Shown here piece by piece: positions 46,200 through 56,067 of a stretch of DNA of 64,000 nucleotides. The position numbers and the translations under genes were made by a program. The notes beneath the pieces are model-generated. The model was not told the origin of the DNA. It saw nothing but the letters and a program-made list of their open reading frames with translations, and did no database searches. Source of the stretch: Sinimarinibacterium arenosum (GTDB lineage: Bacteria; Pseudomonadota; Gammaproteobacteria; Nevskiales; Nevskiaceae); assembly GCF_005047655.1 (NCBI RefSeq), contig NZ_SUKF01000003.1, positions 186,001 to 250,000 of the forward strand, written 5' to 3'. Each line of letters opens with the position of its first letter. The first letter of the stretch is position 1.

Positions 46200-48917
46200 A
46201 TGCAGCGACTGATTCTCTGGCTGTCGTCTCATCCGCTGGTTGTCATCGCGGCGACCTTGCTGTTGTCGTTTGCAGCGGCGCTGTGCCTGATCGATCCGCG
46301 TGACGCGAGCCTGCGTCTCAAGGTCGATCCGTCGCTGGAGCGGCTGCTGCCGACGCAGGACGACGATCGAGCCCTGTTCGACCGGGTCCGCGCGCAGTTC
46401 GGTGAGACCGACCCGGTACTGCTCGCAGTCGGCTTTGACAATGTCTACACGCCGGACAGCATCGAAAAGATCGATGCGCTGACGCGCAAGCTCGGCGAGA
46501 TTGAGGGCGTGCGTCAGGTGATGTCGATCGCCAACGTTGCCAATCCGGTTGCCGATGATTTCGGTATCGACCTCAGCACCTTTGCCACGCAGGCACGCGT
46601 TCACCCCGAACGGGTCAAGGACTTTCCTGCGCAGGTCAACGACAATCCGATCTATCGCAATGCGCTGGTTTCGGCAGACGGCAAGGTTGCGGCATTTGCG
46701 TTGTCGCTCAACGGCGTCGATGAAAACCGTTTCCGGCGCGAGCATTACACGGACCGAATCCGCTCGCTGGCGGGTGAGGTCACAGGCTCTGACACCGTGT
46801 GGATCACCGGAAGTCCGGTGATCATGGCCGAGACCACCAACGCGATTCTGCGGGCGCAGAAATTCACCATTCCTGCGATCTTCGGCTTGGTGGTATTGCT
46901 GTTGTACATCGGCTTTCGCAGCGTGCGTGCCGTGCTGTTGTCGACCTTGACCATTGGCCTGGCGCTGTTGTGGACGATGGCATCGGCCGTGCTGATGGAT
47001 CTGCCGCTGAATCTGGTGACGGCACTGGTGCCGCCATTGGTGACAACCCTGTGTCTGTCGTACGCAGTGCATCTGCTGGCGGAATTCTACGAGCGGCACC
47101 ATCAGGATGGCGGCGCCTTGCGGCTAGAGCGTGTGTTCCGCCGAATGGGCGTCAGCCTGCTGTTATCCGGGGGCACCACGATTGCCGGCTTCATGGCGCT
47201 GGTGCCGGGCTCGCTGCCCGCGGTCGCGCAGTTCGCCGGTCTGTCGGCACTGGGTGTCGCGTTCTCAGTTCTGCTGACCCTGGTGTTTCTGCCGGCCATT
47301 CTGACCTACGCCGGACCGAAGCGGCCGCTCAGGATTCTGGGCGATGCGATGATGGCGCGAAAGGCGCGCAAGCTGGCCTTGTTTGATCTGAAGTGGCGGA
47401 ACTGGATCATCACCTTTGCGGTATTGTTGATTCCGATTGATCTGTATTTCGCCAGCAACATTCGCGTCGGCACCGAATACATCAAGAGCTTCGGTCCGGA
47501 TGCCACGGTCCGCCGCGACTACGAAGCGATCAACCGGGTCTTCGATGGCGCCAATCCGGTGGCTGTGGTGATCGAGACCTATGTCAACGATGCTTTGACC
47601 GATCCGGCGCTGATTCGCGAGATCGAAGGCCTGCAGAAATGGTTGCAGGCGCAGCCTGAAGTCGGCGCTGTGGTGTCCTATGTCGACCATCTGAAGTTGA
47701 TCAATCGCAATCTGAATGACGGTGATCCTGCCTACTATCGAGTGCCGACCGACGCTACCGCGGTGAAGCAGTTGCTGGTTTTTGGTGGCAGCGACGAAAT
47801 CCGGCGACTGATCGATTCCCGCTTTCGCACGTCCATGATCGCAGTACGGATCAAGGTGGACAGCTCGATACAGATTGCGGATTTCGTGCAGCGCACCGAG
47901 GCGCGCCTGCGCGAGATGCCGCCGCCGCTGAACGGCCGCGTGACCGGAAGTCCGGTCCTGGCAACGCGCACCGTCAATGAAATCGCTTCGGGGCAGCTGA
48001 CGTCGCTGCTGGTGGCTTTTGGTGCGATCTGGGCAATGCTCGCGCTGATGTTCACTTCGGCCCGATCGGCATTGCTGGCGATGCTGCCGAACATTCTCCC
48101 GGTCGGTGTCTACTTCGGCACCCTGGGCTTGCTTGATATCTCGCTCAATCCTACGACCAGTCTGATTGCCTGCGTGGTGCTCGGCATTGCGGTGGATGAC
48201 ACGATTCATTTTCTTGCGCGCCTGAATACCGATGCGCGCGCCAAGGGCAATGAGAAAGCGGCGGTCAAGAGCGCACTGTCGGCAGTGCTGCGACCAGTGA
48301 CGTTCACGATGATCGCGCTGTGTCTGGGATTTCTGATTTTCACCGGCAGCGAGTTGCAGAACCAGGTGCAGTTCGGTGCGTTGGCGGCGTTCACGATCTT
48401 TGTCGCTTGGTTGGCCGACATCACGTTGACGCCCGCTTTGGGATCGAAGCTGCGCATTGTCACCTTGTGGGACATCCTGCGCCTGGATCTGGGCCAGTCG
48501 CCGCAGCATACGATTCCGCTGTTGTCGGGCCTGAGTCTGCGCCAGGCGCGAGTGTTCGCGCTGATGTCCAAGCTGGAGCACCACAAAGTCGGCGAGCGCA
48601 TCATTCAGCATGGCGACTATGCGCGCGACATCTATGTGGTGATCGACGGCGTGCTGCAGGTCTGGGTTGACCGCGGCGGCGAACGCAAAACCTTGTCCAC
48701 GCTGCAGCGCGGCGCTGTGATGGGGGAAACCGGATATTTCGGACAGCGCCGCACCGCCAATGTCGACGCGCAAACGCCGGTGCGTCTGCTGCGTTTCGAT
48801 TCCCAGGATCTCGAGCGATTGCGTCAGCGCTATCCGCGCATTGCCGCGGTGATCTATCGCAATCTGAATCGGATTCAGGCTGAACGGCTGGCGCGTGCGA
48901 CAGCAATGCTGCAGTAG
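46200..48917 (+). CDS. RND/MMPL exporter with C-terminal cyclic-nucleotide-binding domain
   Basis: A 905-residue inner-membrane RND-superfamily exporter. Two homologous halves each carry a large periplasmic loop and a bundle of helices, with TGSPVIMAETTNAI and TGSPVLATRTVNEI in equivalent places. The proton-relay region reads LGIAVDDTIHFLARL. After the last helix (LADITLTPALGSKL) a soluble domain of about 130 residues matches the CAP/CNMP-binding fold: KVGERIIQHGDYARDIYVVIDG and the phosphate cassette VMGETGYFGQRRTANV with Gly-Glu and Arg in place. The frame is continuous, so the fusion is real. Export of a lipid-like substrate to the LolA-like partner and gating by a cyclic nucleotide made by the cyclase are inferred. 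Confidence 0.93.
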   Translation: MQRLILWLSSHPLVVIAATLLLSFAAALCLIDPRDASLRLKVDPSLERLLPTQDDDRALFDRVRAQFGETDPVLLAVGFDNVYTPDSIEKIDALTRKLGEIEGVRQVMSIANVANPVADDFGIDLSTFATQARVHPERVKDFPAQVNDNPIYRNALVSADGKVAAFALSLNGVDENRFRREHYTDRIRSLAGEVTGSDTVWITGSPVIMAETTNAILRAQKFTIPAIFGLVVLLLYIGFRSVRAVLLSTLTIGLALLWTMASAVLMDLPLNLVTALVPPLVTTLCLSYAVHLLAEFYERHHQDGGALRLERVFRRMGVSLLLSGGTTIAGFMALVPGSLPAVAQFAGLSALGVAFSVLLTLVFLPAILTYAGPKRPLRILGDAMMARKARKLALFDLKWRNWIITFAVLLIPIDLYFASNIRVGTEYIKSFGPDATVRRDYEAINRVFDGANPVAVVIETYVNDALTDPALIREIEGLQKWLQAQPEVGAVVSYVDHLKLINRNLNDGDPAYYRVPTDATAVKQLLVFGGSDEIRRLIDSRFRTSMIAVRIKVDSSIQIADFVQRTEARLREMPPPLNGRVTGSPVLATRTVNEIASGQLTSLLVAFGAIWAMLALMFTSARSALLAMLPNILPVGVYFGTLGLLDISLNPTTSLIACVVLGIAVDDTIHFLARLNTDARAKGNEKAAVKSALSAVLRPVTFTMIALCLGFLIFTGSELQNQVQFGALAAFTIFVAWLADITLTPALGSKLRIVTLWDILRLDLGQSPQHTIPLLSGLSLRQARVFALMSKLEHHKVGERIIQHGDYARDIYVVIDGVLQVWVDRGGERKTLSTLQRGAVMGETGYFGQRRTANVDAQTPVRLLRFDSQDLERLRQRYPRIAAVIYRNLNRIQAERLARATAMLQ

Positions 48918-49005
48918 TCAAGCTACCCGGGCGTGTAGCGTCTCTGTGGCCCGGGTCGGCCATAATTCAGGCGGCCGACGTCCTGTGCGACGAGGAGAGC
49001 AATTC

Positions 49006-49026
49006 ATGAACAAGGAAATCCAATGA
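49006..49026 (+). other. Six-codon mini-cistron before the SDR gene
   Basis: ATG AAC AAG GAA ATC CAA TGA follows a strong GAGGAG and its stop overlaps the SDR start (ATGA). The SDR's own start has AAGGA inside this mini-ORF. It may feed ribosomes to the SDR by coupling, or the strong Shine-Dalgarno could simply serve the SDR start. Confidence 0.4.
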
Positions 49027-49874
49027 GTCTGAAGAACAAGACGCTGTTCATCACCGGTGGATCGCGTGGTATTGGTGAGGCGATCGCCCTGCGTGCTGCG
49101 CGCGATGGCGCCAACGTGGTCATTGCGGCCAAGACGGGCGAGCCGCACGCGAAATTGCCCGGGACGATTTATTCGGTCGCCGAGGCGATTGAACAGGCTG
49201 GCGGCAAGGCGCTGCCCCTGCTGTGCGATATCCGCGATGAAGTACAGGTGAAGTCTGCCGTTGAAAAGACGGTGGAAACCTTCGGTGGGATCGACATCCT
49301 GGTCAACAATGCCAGCGCGATCGGCCTGACTGGAACTTTACAGACGGACATGAAGCGCTACGATCTGATGAACGGGATCAATGCGCGCGGCACTTTCATG
49401 ACCGGCAAGTACTGCATTCCGCATCTGAAGAAGGCAGTCAATCCGCACATCCTGACCTTGTCGCCACCGCTGGACTTTCAGGCCAAGTGGTTTGCGCCCC
49501 ATGTTGCCTATTCAATCGCCAAGTACGGCATGAGCCTGTGCACTCTGGCCTGGGCGCAGGAGTTCCGTAAGGAGGGCATTGCTGCGAATTCGCTGTGGCC
49601 GCGCACGACCATTGCCACCGCTGCGATTACCCTGGTCGGTGGCGACGCGGTGACCCGGATTTCGCGTACGCCGGCGATCATGGCCGATGCCGCGCACGCA
49701 ATCCTGTGCAAGTCCTCGCGCGAGTTCACCGGCCAGTTCTGCATTGATGAGTATGTGCTCAAGGATGCCGGCATCAACGATTTCTCCGGCTATGCTGCAG
49801 TGCCGGGCACGCCCGATAGCGCCATCGCGCCGGACTTGTTCCTGCCGGATGGCCTTCCGCCAATCGGCGGCTGA
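49023..49874 (+). CDS. Short-chain dehydrogenase, HSDL2-like
   Basis: A 283-residue SDR of the hydroxysteroid-dehydrogenase-like-2 type. It has TGGSRGIG (NADP binding), NNASAI, catalytic Ser in [10 protein letters not shown] and YSIAK (Tyr-x3-Lys). The typical HSDL2 insertion [17 protein letters not shown] follows the first strand. The C-terminal sterol-carrier domain of eukaryotic HSDL2 is absent. It probably acts on a fatty-acyl or steroid-like substrate. It lies 105 bp after the RND gene on the same strand; co-transcription is possible but not certain. Confidence 0.93.
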   Translation: MSLKNKTLFITGGSRGIGEAIALRAARDGANVVIAAKTGEPHAKLPGTIYSVAEAIEQAGGKALPLLCDIRDEVQVKSAVEKTVETFGGIDILVNNASAIGLTGTLQTDMKRYDLMNGINARGTFMTGKYCIPHLKKAVNPHILTLSPPLDFQAKWFAPHVAYSIAKYGMSLCTLAWAQEFRKEGIAANSLWPRTTIATAAITLVGGDAVTRISRTPAIMADAAHAILCKSSREFTGQFCIDEYVLKDAGINDFSGYAAVPGTPDSAIAPDLFLPDGLPPIGG

Positions 49875-49884
49875 GCACGCGCAG

Positions 49885-50379
49885 GTGTCGCGCTGGCGCC
49901 CGCCACGGCCAAAGTCTTCGCCGCACATCACTGCGGAGGGACATGCGCGGCTGAAGGCCGAGTTCGAGCAGTTGTGGCGCCAGCGCCGGCCGGAGGTGGT
50001 GCGGGCTCTGTCGGCCGCTGCCGCCGAGGGCGATCGCAGTGAAAACGCCGAGTATCAATACCGCAAGAAGGAACTGCGCGAGATCGATGCGCGTCTGAAG
50101 TACCTGACCACGCGTCTGCAGGAGGTCAAGGTGGTCGATGTGGTGCCGCGAGATGACGGGCGCGTCTACTTCGGGGCCCGCGTCGAGTTGGCGAACGTGG
50201 ATGATCAGCGCACTCACTATCGCATTGTCGGCGCAGACGAAGCCGACAGTGCGCGGGGTGCGATCAGCGTTGATGCTCCGCTCGCGCGCGCGTTGCTGGG
50301 AAAATCGGTGGGTGATGTGGTGACGGTGGACCTGCCCGGCGGTCCGGCAGAATTTGAAGTGCTGGAAGTCGGTTATTGA
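49885..50379 (+). CDS. greB: Transcription elongation factor GreB
   Basis: A 164-residue elongation factor that rescues backtracked RNA polymerase by stimulating transcript cleavage. The start is GTG ([20 protein letters not shown]), matching the GreB N-terminus. The coiled coil carries the catalytic acidic tip ([21 protein letters not shown]), and the C-terminal FKBP-like domain has [16 protein letters not shown] and [10 protein letters not shown]. It begins 11 bp after the SDR stop and its 3' end overlaps the convergent TetR gene by 7 bp. Confidence 0.95.
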   Translation: MSRWRPPRPKSSPHITAEGHARLKAEFEQLWRQRRPEVVRALSAAAAEGDRSENAEYQYRKKELREIDARLKYLTTRLQEVKVVDVVPRDDGRVYFGARVELANVDDQRTHYRIVGADEADSARGAISVDAPLARALLGKSVGDVVTVDLPGGPAEFEVLEVGY

Positions 50380-51050
50380 GCCCTATTTCGGCGCCTTTTT
50401 TGTTCTGAGGCTTTGGGCTCAGCAGCTGCGGCACTGCATATCGCGTCAATGATCCACTTCAGGCGGCTTCCGCAGGACTTGACGTTGCCGCCGGCCAGAA
50501 ATTGCAGAATCAGGCCGTCCATGGCTGCGATGCACGCGGCCGCGATCTGTTCGAGCTGCGCGCGCGGACGGTGCGGTTCGATGTGCGCGAAAGTGTGAAG
50601 CAGGATGTCGACGTATCCGTCGTACTGTTTTCGTGCCAGATCCGGGCTGTTGGGGGATGTCAGGGCATACAACGTCAGCTCGTACTGGGCCTTGTGCAAT
50701 GCCGGATTGATCTGCACGTGTTTCCAGTAGGCCGCCGAGGCGCGGCGAATGGCCTTCTCAAGTGTGACGGCGCTACGTGCACCTTTCTCAATGATCGTTC
50801 GTGCCTCGCCATGCATCGCATCGAGTACTGCGAGCAAAAGCTCCTCTTTGCTTGCGAAGGTGTAGTGCAGCATGGCCTGATTCATTCCGGCTTCGAGGGC
50901 GACGGAGCGCGTTGAAGTCGCCGGCAGGCCGTCGCGTGCAATCACGCAGATTGCTGCCTGGATCAGTCGCGAATGCCGCTCTGCGGCGCTGATCGGGGTC
51001 CAGCGCTTGCGCTCGCTGTGTCGTTTTCCGTCTATGTCCTTGGTATCCAT
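50373..51050 (-). CDS. TetR/AcrR-family repressor
   Basis: A 225-residue regulator with an N-terminal helix-turn-helix (about 25-75: [45 protein letters not shown]) and a variable ligand-binding C-terminal domain. Its basic C-terminal tail ([13 protein letters not shown]) ends inside greB's last codons. It is divergent from the amidohydrolase gene, and the dyad TTAGTC-N4-GACTAA between them is the likely operator. Confidence 0.92.
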   Translation of the reverse strand: MDTKDIDGKRHSERKRWTPISAAERHSRLIQAAICVIARDGLPATSTRSVALEAGMNQAMLHYTFASKEELLLAVLDAMHGEARTIIEKGARSAVTLEKAIRRASAAYWKHVQINPALHKAQYELTLYALTSPNSPDLARKQYDGYVDILLHTFAHIEPHRPRAQLEQIAAACIAAMDGLILQFLAGGNVKSCGSRLKWIIDAICSAAAAEPKASEQKRRRNRAQ

Positions 51051-51073
51051 TTCTGCAGTACCATCGGGTCTAT

Positions 51074-51089
51074 TTAGTCAATCGACTAA
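51074..51089. promoter_or_regulatory. TetR-type operator dyad
   Basis: TTAGTCAATCGACTAA has perfect 6-bp arms around AATC and lies in the 84-bp divergent gap between the TetR gene and the amidohydrolase. Repression of both genes by the TetR protein is the simplest reading. Confidence 0.6.
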
Positions 51090-51134
51090 TTAAGTTTTCT
51101 CTGACTTCAATCATAGCCGTATGGAGTCCTTCCG

Positions 51135-52754
51135 ATGCTTCTGGAAAATGCAACCGTCTGGTCGGGTCCGACCGCACAGCCCACAGTCGCTTCTCTGGGA
51201 GTGCAGGCGGGGGTCGTAGCGTCCTGCGGCGCGACTCGACCAAATGACGCGGCAGGCGGTCCGCGTCGCGATCTTTCCGGCCACCATATCGTTCCCGGCT
51301 TCGTCGACGCGCACTCGCATTTGACGGTGAGCGCGTGGATTCCGGAGTGGCTGGATGGATCCGAGTGGACCAATGCGGATCAGGCACTTGCCGCCTTGCG
51401 AGATCTGTCTCGAGTGCGTCCGCACGCACCGTGGCTAATTGCCATGCAGGTTGACTTCGATCTGTGGGCAGGCGGCCTGCCAGCCCGGTCGCATCTTGAC
51501 GATGCCGTGTCCGGTCGGCCGGCCATCATCATGGATGGTTCGTTGCACCGCTGCTGGATCTCGTCGGCAGCCGCCGAAGTCTGCGGAATATCGACCTTGT
51601 CTCCCGGCGTAGCGGGTGACATTGAGCGCCGCCGTGGCCGGCCGACGGGGATGCTCTGGGAAGCGGTCAGCGCGATGGCGTTCCAGCGCGCACTGGCGGA
51701 GTCGGCGGAGCACCTTGGAGAGGCGGGTTACGACGCCTTGCTGCAGGCCGAGGCGCAGCGGCATCTGTCAGTCGGGATCACCGCCTGTCACGATCCGCTG
51801 GTGCCGCCGTCGTTGCAGGACGCGATGCAACGCCTGCGTCGGGCGACGCCACTGCGCCTGTCGTGGTCGAGGGTGTCCGAGGCGAGTCTGTTACAAGCGC
51901 CGGAATCCGGTGAGGTCTGTCCCGATTGCGGTGAGGGTCCGGCCAGCGCCAAGCTGTTCATGGACGGAGCGCACCGATGCGCATTGTGTCTTGATCCTGC
52001 GCACGTGATGGCGATGGCTGCAGGCGCGATGACGCAGCTGTTCGGGGGCAACACACGGCCGATGCGCGATCTGTTGCGATATCGCACGGTCTATCGGGAT
52101 CGTCGCTTCTACGTGCCGTATCTGAGAATGAGCGTCGATGCATTGACGCAGCGGTTGGACATGCTTTCAGGTCAGGCTGTTCGACCGAGAATTCACGCCC
52201 TGGGTAACCACGCGGTCGCCTGCAGTTGCGCCGCGCTGCGACGGCTCGGTATCCGCGATGCCACACTGGAACACTTGGTGGTGGTGGGTGATAGCGATAT
52301 GGATGCTGTTGCCGCAAGCGGTGCGCTGGCTTCTCTGCAACCCGGCTTTATCGATCACTATGGCGCTGCGCTGATCGAGCGTCGGACGATGCCGGCGCTG
52401 CATGTGCTCCCTGCGGCTTCTTTGCTGCGACGCGGGGTTCCGCTTGCACTGTCATCAGACAATCCGTGCGGTCCACTGAATCCGCTGCACAATCTGCGAG
52501 TGGCAGTGGAACGGCGGCTGCCGGATGGTCGAACCGTTGATGCGGACGAAGCCATATCGATCGAGGACGCCGTGGCCGCCTATAGCATTGGCGGCCATCA
52601 AGCCGTGCATGGACAGCCGTCGGTTGGATTAACGGTTGGCGCGCCAGCTGACTTTGCGGTGCTGAATGGCCATCCGATGAATCCGCAAACCCGTGTCGTC
52701 GAAACCTGGATTGCCGGAACGCGGGTGTGGCCTCTGACGATGGAAGCGAATTGA
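51135..52754 (+). CDS. Amidohydrolase family protein (YtcJ/amidohydrolase-3 type) with a Cys cluster
   Basis: A 539-residue metal-dependent hydrolase. The first metal motif is GFVDAHSHL, the lysine/aspartate strand is AKLFMDGAH, and the last histidine/aspartate parts are RIHALGNHAV and LALSSDNPCG. Uncommonly, CPDC and CALC flank the AKLFMDGAHR strand (spacing 16), suggesting an extra metal site close to the active centre. No signal peptide. It is divergent from a TetR repressor, so it is probably induced by its substrate, which is unknown. Confidence 0.88.
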   Translation: MLLENATVWSGPTAQPTVASLGVQAGVVASCGATRPNDAAGGPRRDLSGHHIVPGFVDAHSHLTVSAWIPEWLDGSEWTNADQALAALRDLSRVRPHAPWLIAMQVDFDLWAGGLPARSHLDDAVSGRPAIIMDGSLHRCWISSAAAEVCGISTLSPGVAGDIERRRGRPTGMLWEAVSAMAFQRALAESAEHLGEAGYDALLQAEAQRHLSVGITACHDPLVPPSLQDAMQRLRRATPLRLSWSRVSEASLLQAPESGEVCPDCGEGPASAKLFMDGAHRCALCLDPAHVMAMAAGAMTQLFGGNTRPMRDLLRYRTVYRDRRFYVPYLRMSVDALTQRLDMLSGQAVRPRIHALGNHAVACSCAALRRLGIRDATLEHLVVVGDSDMDAVAASGALASLQPGFIDHYGAALIERRTMPALHVLPAASLLRRGVPLALSSDNPCGPLNPLHNLRVAVERRLPDGRTVDADEAISIEDAVAAYSIGGHQAVHGQPSVGLTVGAPADFAVLNGHPMNPQTRVVETWIAGTRVWPLTMEAN

Positions 52755-52884
52755 GCGCCCTGCATTGAGTGTTCAGGTATGCGGACGCAGTGCTTCGCTG
52801 GCCGCCCAGCGCTGGGGCCTAGCGAGCAGATCACATAGTGAAGTCGCCAAGGGGGCGGAAATGCCCTTGAGCGGATGACCGAAT

Positions 52885-52961
52885 TGGTCGGGGTGATAGG
52901 ATTCGAACCTACGGCCTCTTGCTCCCGAAGCAAGCGCTCTACCAAGCTGAGCTACACCCCG
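52885..52961 (-). tRNA. proK: tRNA-Pro (anticodon CGG)
   Basis: Read on the minus strand: acceptor CGGGGTG pairs with CACCCCG, discriminator A, encoded CCA. The D arm, anticodon arm (CTTGC-TTCGGGA-GCAAG, anticodon CGG for codon CCG) and T arm (GGTTCGAATCC core) are complete. 77 nt with CCA. It lies 8 bp downstream of ispB and shares its strand. Confidence 0.97.
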
Positions 52962-52969
52962 TACGTCGG

Positions 52970-53938
52970 TCAGGCGGCGCGATGCAAGTTGTATTGCGCC
53001 AGCTGAACCAGTGCATTTTTATATCGCGAATCGGGAATTTCGCTTAATGACTGGACCGCTTCGCGGCCATGCCGCTCAGCGAGGGCGCGAGTGTACGGAA
53101 TTGCCCCGGTGGATTCAACAGCTGCGAGCACTTCGTCGAGACGATCGACCTGGCCGCTGCGAATGGCTTCGCGAATGATCTCGGCGCGTGCGGGATCGGC
53201 TTCGCGCATGGCCTGGATCAAAGGCAGGGTCGGCTTGCCTTCCGCCAGATCGGTGCCGACGTTCTTGCCGCTGACCGCGGGGTCTGCGAGGTAGTCGAGC
53301 AGGTCGTCGACGAGCTGGAACGACAGACCGAGATGGTGGCCGTAAGCAGCCATGGCAGACTGCACGGACTCCGGTTGATCGGCGGCGATAGCGCCGAGAC
53401 GGCATCCACCTTCAAACAGGCGGGCAGTTTTCAGTTCGATGACCTGCATGTAGCGCGCTTCGTCGACATCCGGGTCGCCGCAGTTGAGCAATTGCAGGAC
53501 TTCACCTTCGGCGATCGCGTTGGTGGTGTCTGACATCACGCGCATGACTTCCATGCGTCCGCTGTCGACCATCATCTGGAAACTGCGCGAGTACACGAAG
53601 TCGCCGGACAGCACCGCGCCGGCGTTGCCCCAGACCGCGTTGGCAGTCTTGCGTCCGCGGCGCAGGCCGGATTCATCCACGACGTCGTCGTGCAAGAGCG
53701 TTGCGGTGTGAATGAATTCAATCGTCGCGGCGTGCAGGATGGCTTCATCGCCGCTACACCCGAGCGCTCGGGCACTGAGCAGGACCAGTGCCGGGCGCAT
53801 GCGTTTGCCGCCAGCATTGACGATGTATTCGCCGATTTCGCGAATGAGAACGACCTGGGACTGGAGCCGGGCGCGAATTGTGGCGTCGACCTGCCGCATG
53901 TCGTCGGCGATCGGGGCGAGAATGTCTTGTAGATTCAT
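52970..53938 (-). CDS. ispB: Octaprenyl diphosphate synthase
   Basis: A 322-residue trans-prenyl chain-elongating enzyme that makes the polyprenyl tail of ubiquinone. It has the first aspartate-rich motif LLHDDVVDES (84-88 DDVVD), KTARLFEGGCRLGA, the second motif LVDDLLDYLAD, and GGKRMRP. It is transcribed away from rplU, the usual gammaproteobacterial arrangement, with the tRNA-Pro downstream. Confidence 0.96.
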   Translation of the reverse strand: MNLQDILAPIADDMRQVDATIRARLQSQVVLIREIGEYIVNAGGKRMRPALVLLSARALGCSGDEAILHAATIEFIHTATLLHDDVVDESGLRRGRKTANAVWGNAGAVLSGDFVYSRSFQMMVDSGRMEVMRVMSDTTNAIAEGEVLQLLNCGDPDVDEARYMQVIELKTARLFEGGCRLGAIAADQPESVQSAMAAYGHHLGLSFQLVDDLLDYLADPAVSGKNVGTDLAEGKPTLPLIQAMREADPARAEIIREAIRSGQVDRLDEVLAAVESTGAIPYTRALAERHGREAVQSLSEIPDSRYKNALVQLAQYNLHRAA

Positions 53939-54053
53939 AGGATCGCGGCGATGCTAGGGACGCGGTGAGGTCGCGTCAATCCGGCATCCGGCACGTCATA
54001 GTAGAATGTCGCCGCGCAGCGTCGCTGTCGCGCGCGGCGGTTGTGAATATTTG

Positions 54054-54082
54054 TTGACGTTTACAGGGTCCGCCCCTACAAT
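54054..54082 (+). promoter_or_regulatory. Sigma-70 promoter of rplU-rpmA
   Basis: TTGACG and TACAAT are separated by exactly 17 bp. The leader that follows (about 50 nt) contains a GGCCGG/CCGGTC hairpin before the Shine-Dalgarno GGAG of rplU. A strong promoter suits ribosomal genes. Confidence 0.85.
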
Positions 54083-54140
54083 TGCGGGCTCTTTGCGGCC
54101 GGACCCCCGGTCGGTTACAAAAAATCATTTGGAGTCAACG

Positions 54141-54455
54141 ATGTACGCCGTGATCAAGACGGGTGGCAAGCAGTACAAAGTCGCCCCGGGCGAAACGCTC
54201 AAGATCGAGAGCCTGGATGCCGAAGTCGGCAATACCGTGGCCTTCGAAGAGGTGCTGATGGTATCCAACGGCGATCAGTTGACGGTCGGCGCTCCGATGG
54301 TTGCTGGCGGCGTTGTCAAGGCTGAAGTGCTTTCGCACGGCCGCGGCGACAAGATCCGCATCGTCAAGCATCGTCGTCGCAAGCACTATCACAAGGAACA
54401 GGGCCATCGGCAGAACTTCACGGAAGTGAAGATCACCGATATCGTCGGCGCCTGA
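54141..54455 (+). CDS. rplU: Ribosomal protein L21
   Basis: A 104-residue 50S protein ([14 protein letters not shown]..., ending [11 protein letters not shown]...ITDIVGA). It is the first gene of the rplU-rpmA unit, 22 bp before rpmA. A longer upstream frame lies in the leader and is not coding. Sequence and length match the family. Confidence 0.98.
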   Translation: MYAVIKTGGKQYKVAPGETLKIESLDAEVGNTVAFEEVLMVSNGDQLTVGAPMVAGGVVKAEVLSHGRGDKIRIVKHRRRKHYHKEQGHRQNFTEVKITDIVGA

Positions 54456-54477
54456 TTCAGATTCCGGAGTTTACGAA

Positions 54478-54735
54478 ATGGCACATAAGAAGGCAGGCGG
54501 CAGTACTCGTAACGGCCGCGATTCCGAAAGCAAACGCCTGGGCGTGAAGAAGTTTGGCGGCGAAGCGGTTATCGCCGGCAACATCATCGTGCGCCAGCGC
54601 GGAACCCAGTTTCATGCAGGCAGCAATGTCGGCCTCGGCCGCGATCACACGCTGTTTGCGCTGTCGCCGGGTCGTGTGCAGTTTGCGCGACGCGGTCCGG
54701 ACAACAAGTCCTTCGTGGACGTGATTCCGGCCTGA
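54478..54735 (+). CDS. rpmA: Ribosomal protein L27
   Basis: An 85-residue 50S protein near the peptidyl-transferase centre. It starts [20 protein letters not shown], with no cleavable N-terminal extension as found in some Firmicutes, and has the family's [19 protein letters not shown] strong terminator follows 17 bp after the stop. Confidence 0.98.
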   Translation: MAHKKAGGSTRNGRDSESKRLGVKKFGGEAVIAGNIIVRQRGTQFHAGSNVGLGRDHTLFALSPGRVQFARRGPDNKSFVDVIPA

Positions 54736-54752
54736 CGCCCACACAGCGAATG

Positions 54753-56028
<1,276 letters not shown>

Positions 56029-56067
56029 AACAGCGGAATTATTGAAGTTCAGCAGACGGAATTCGAT

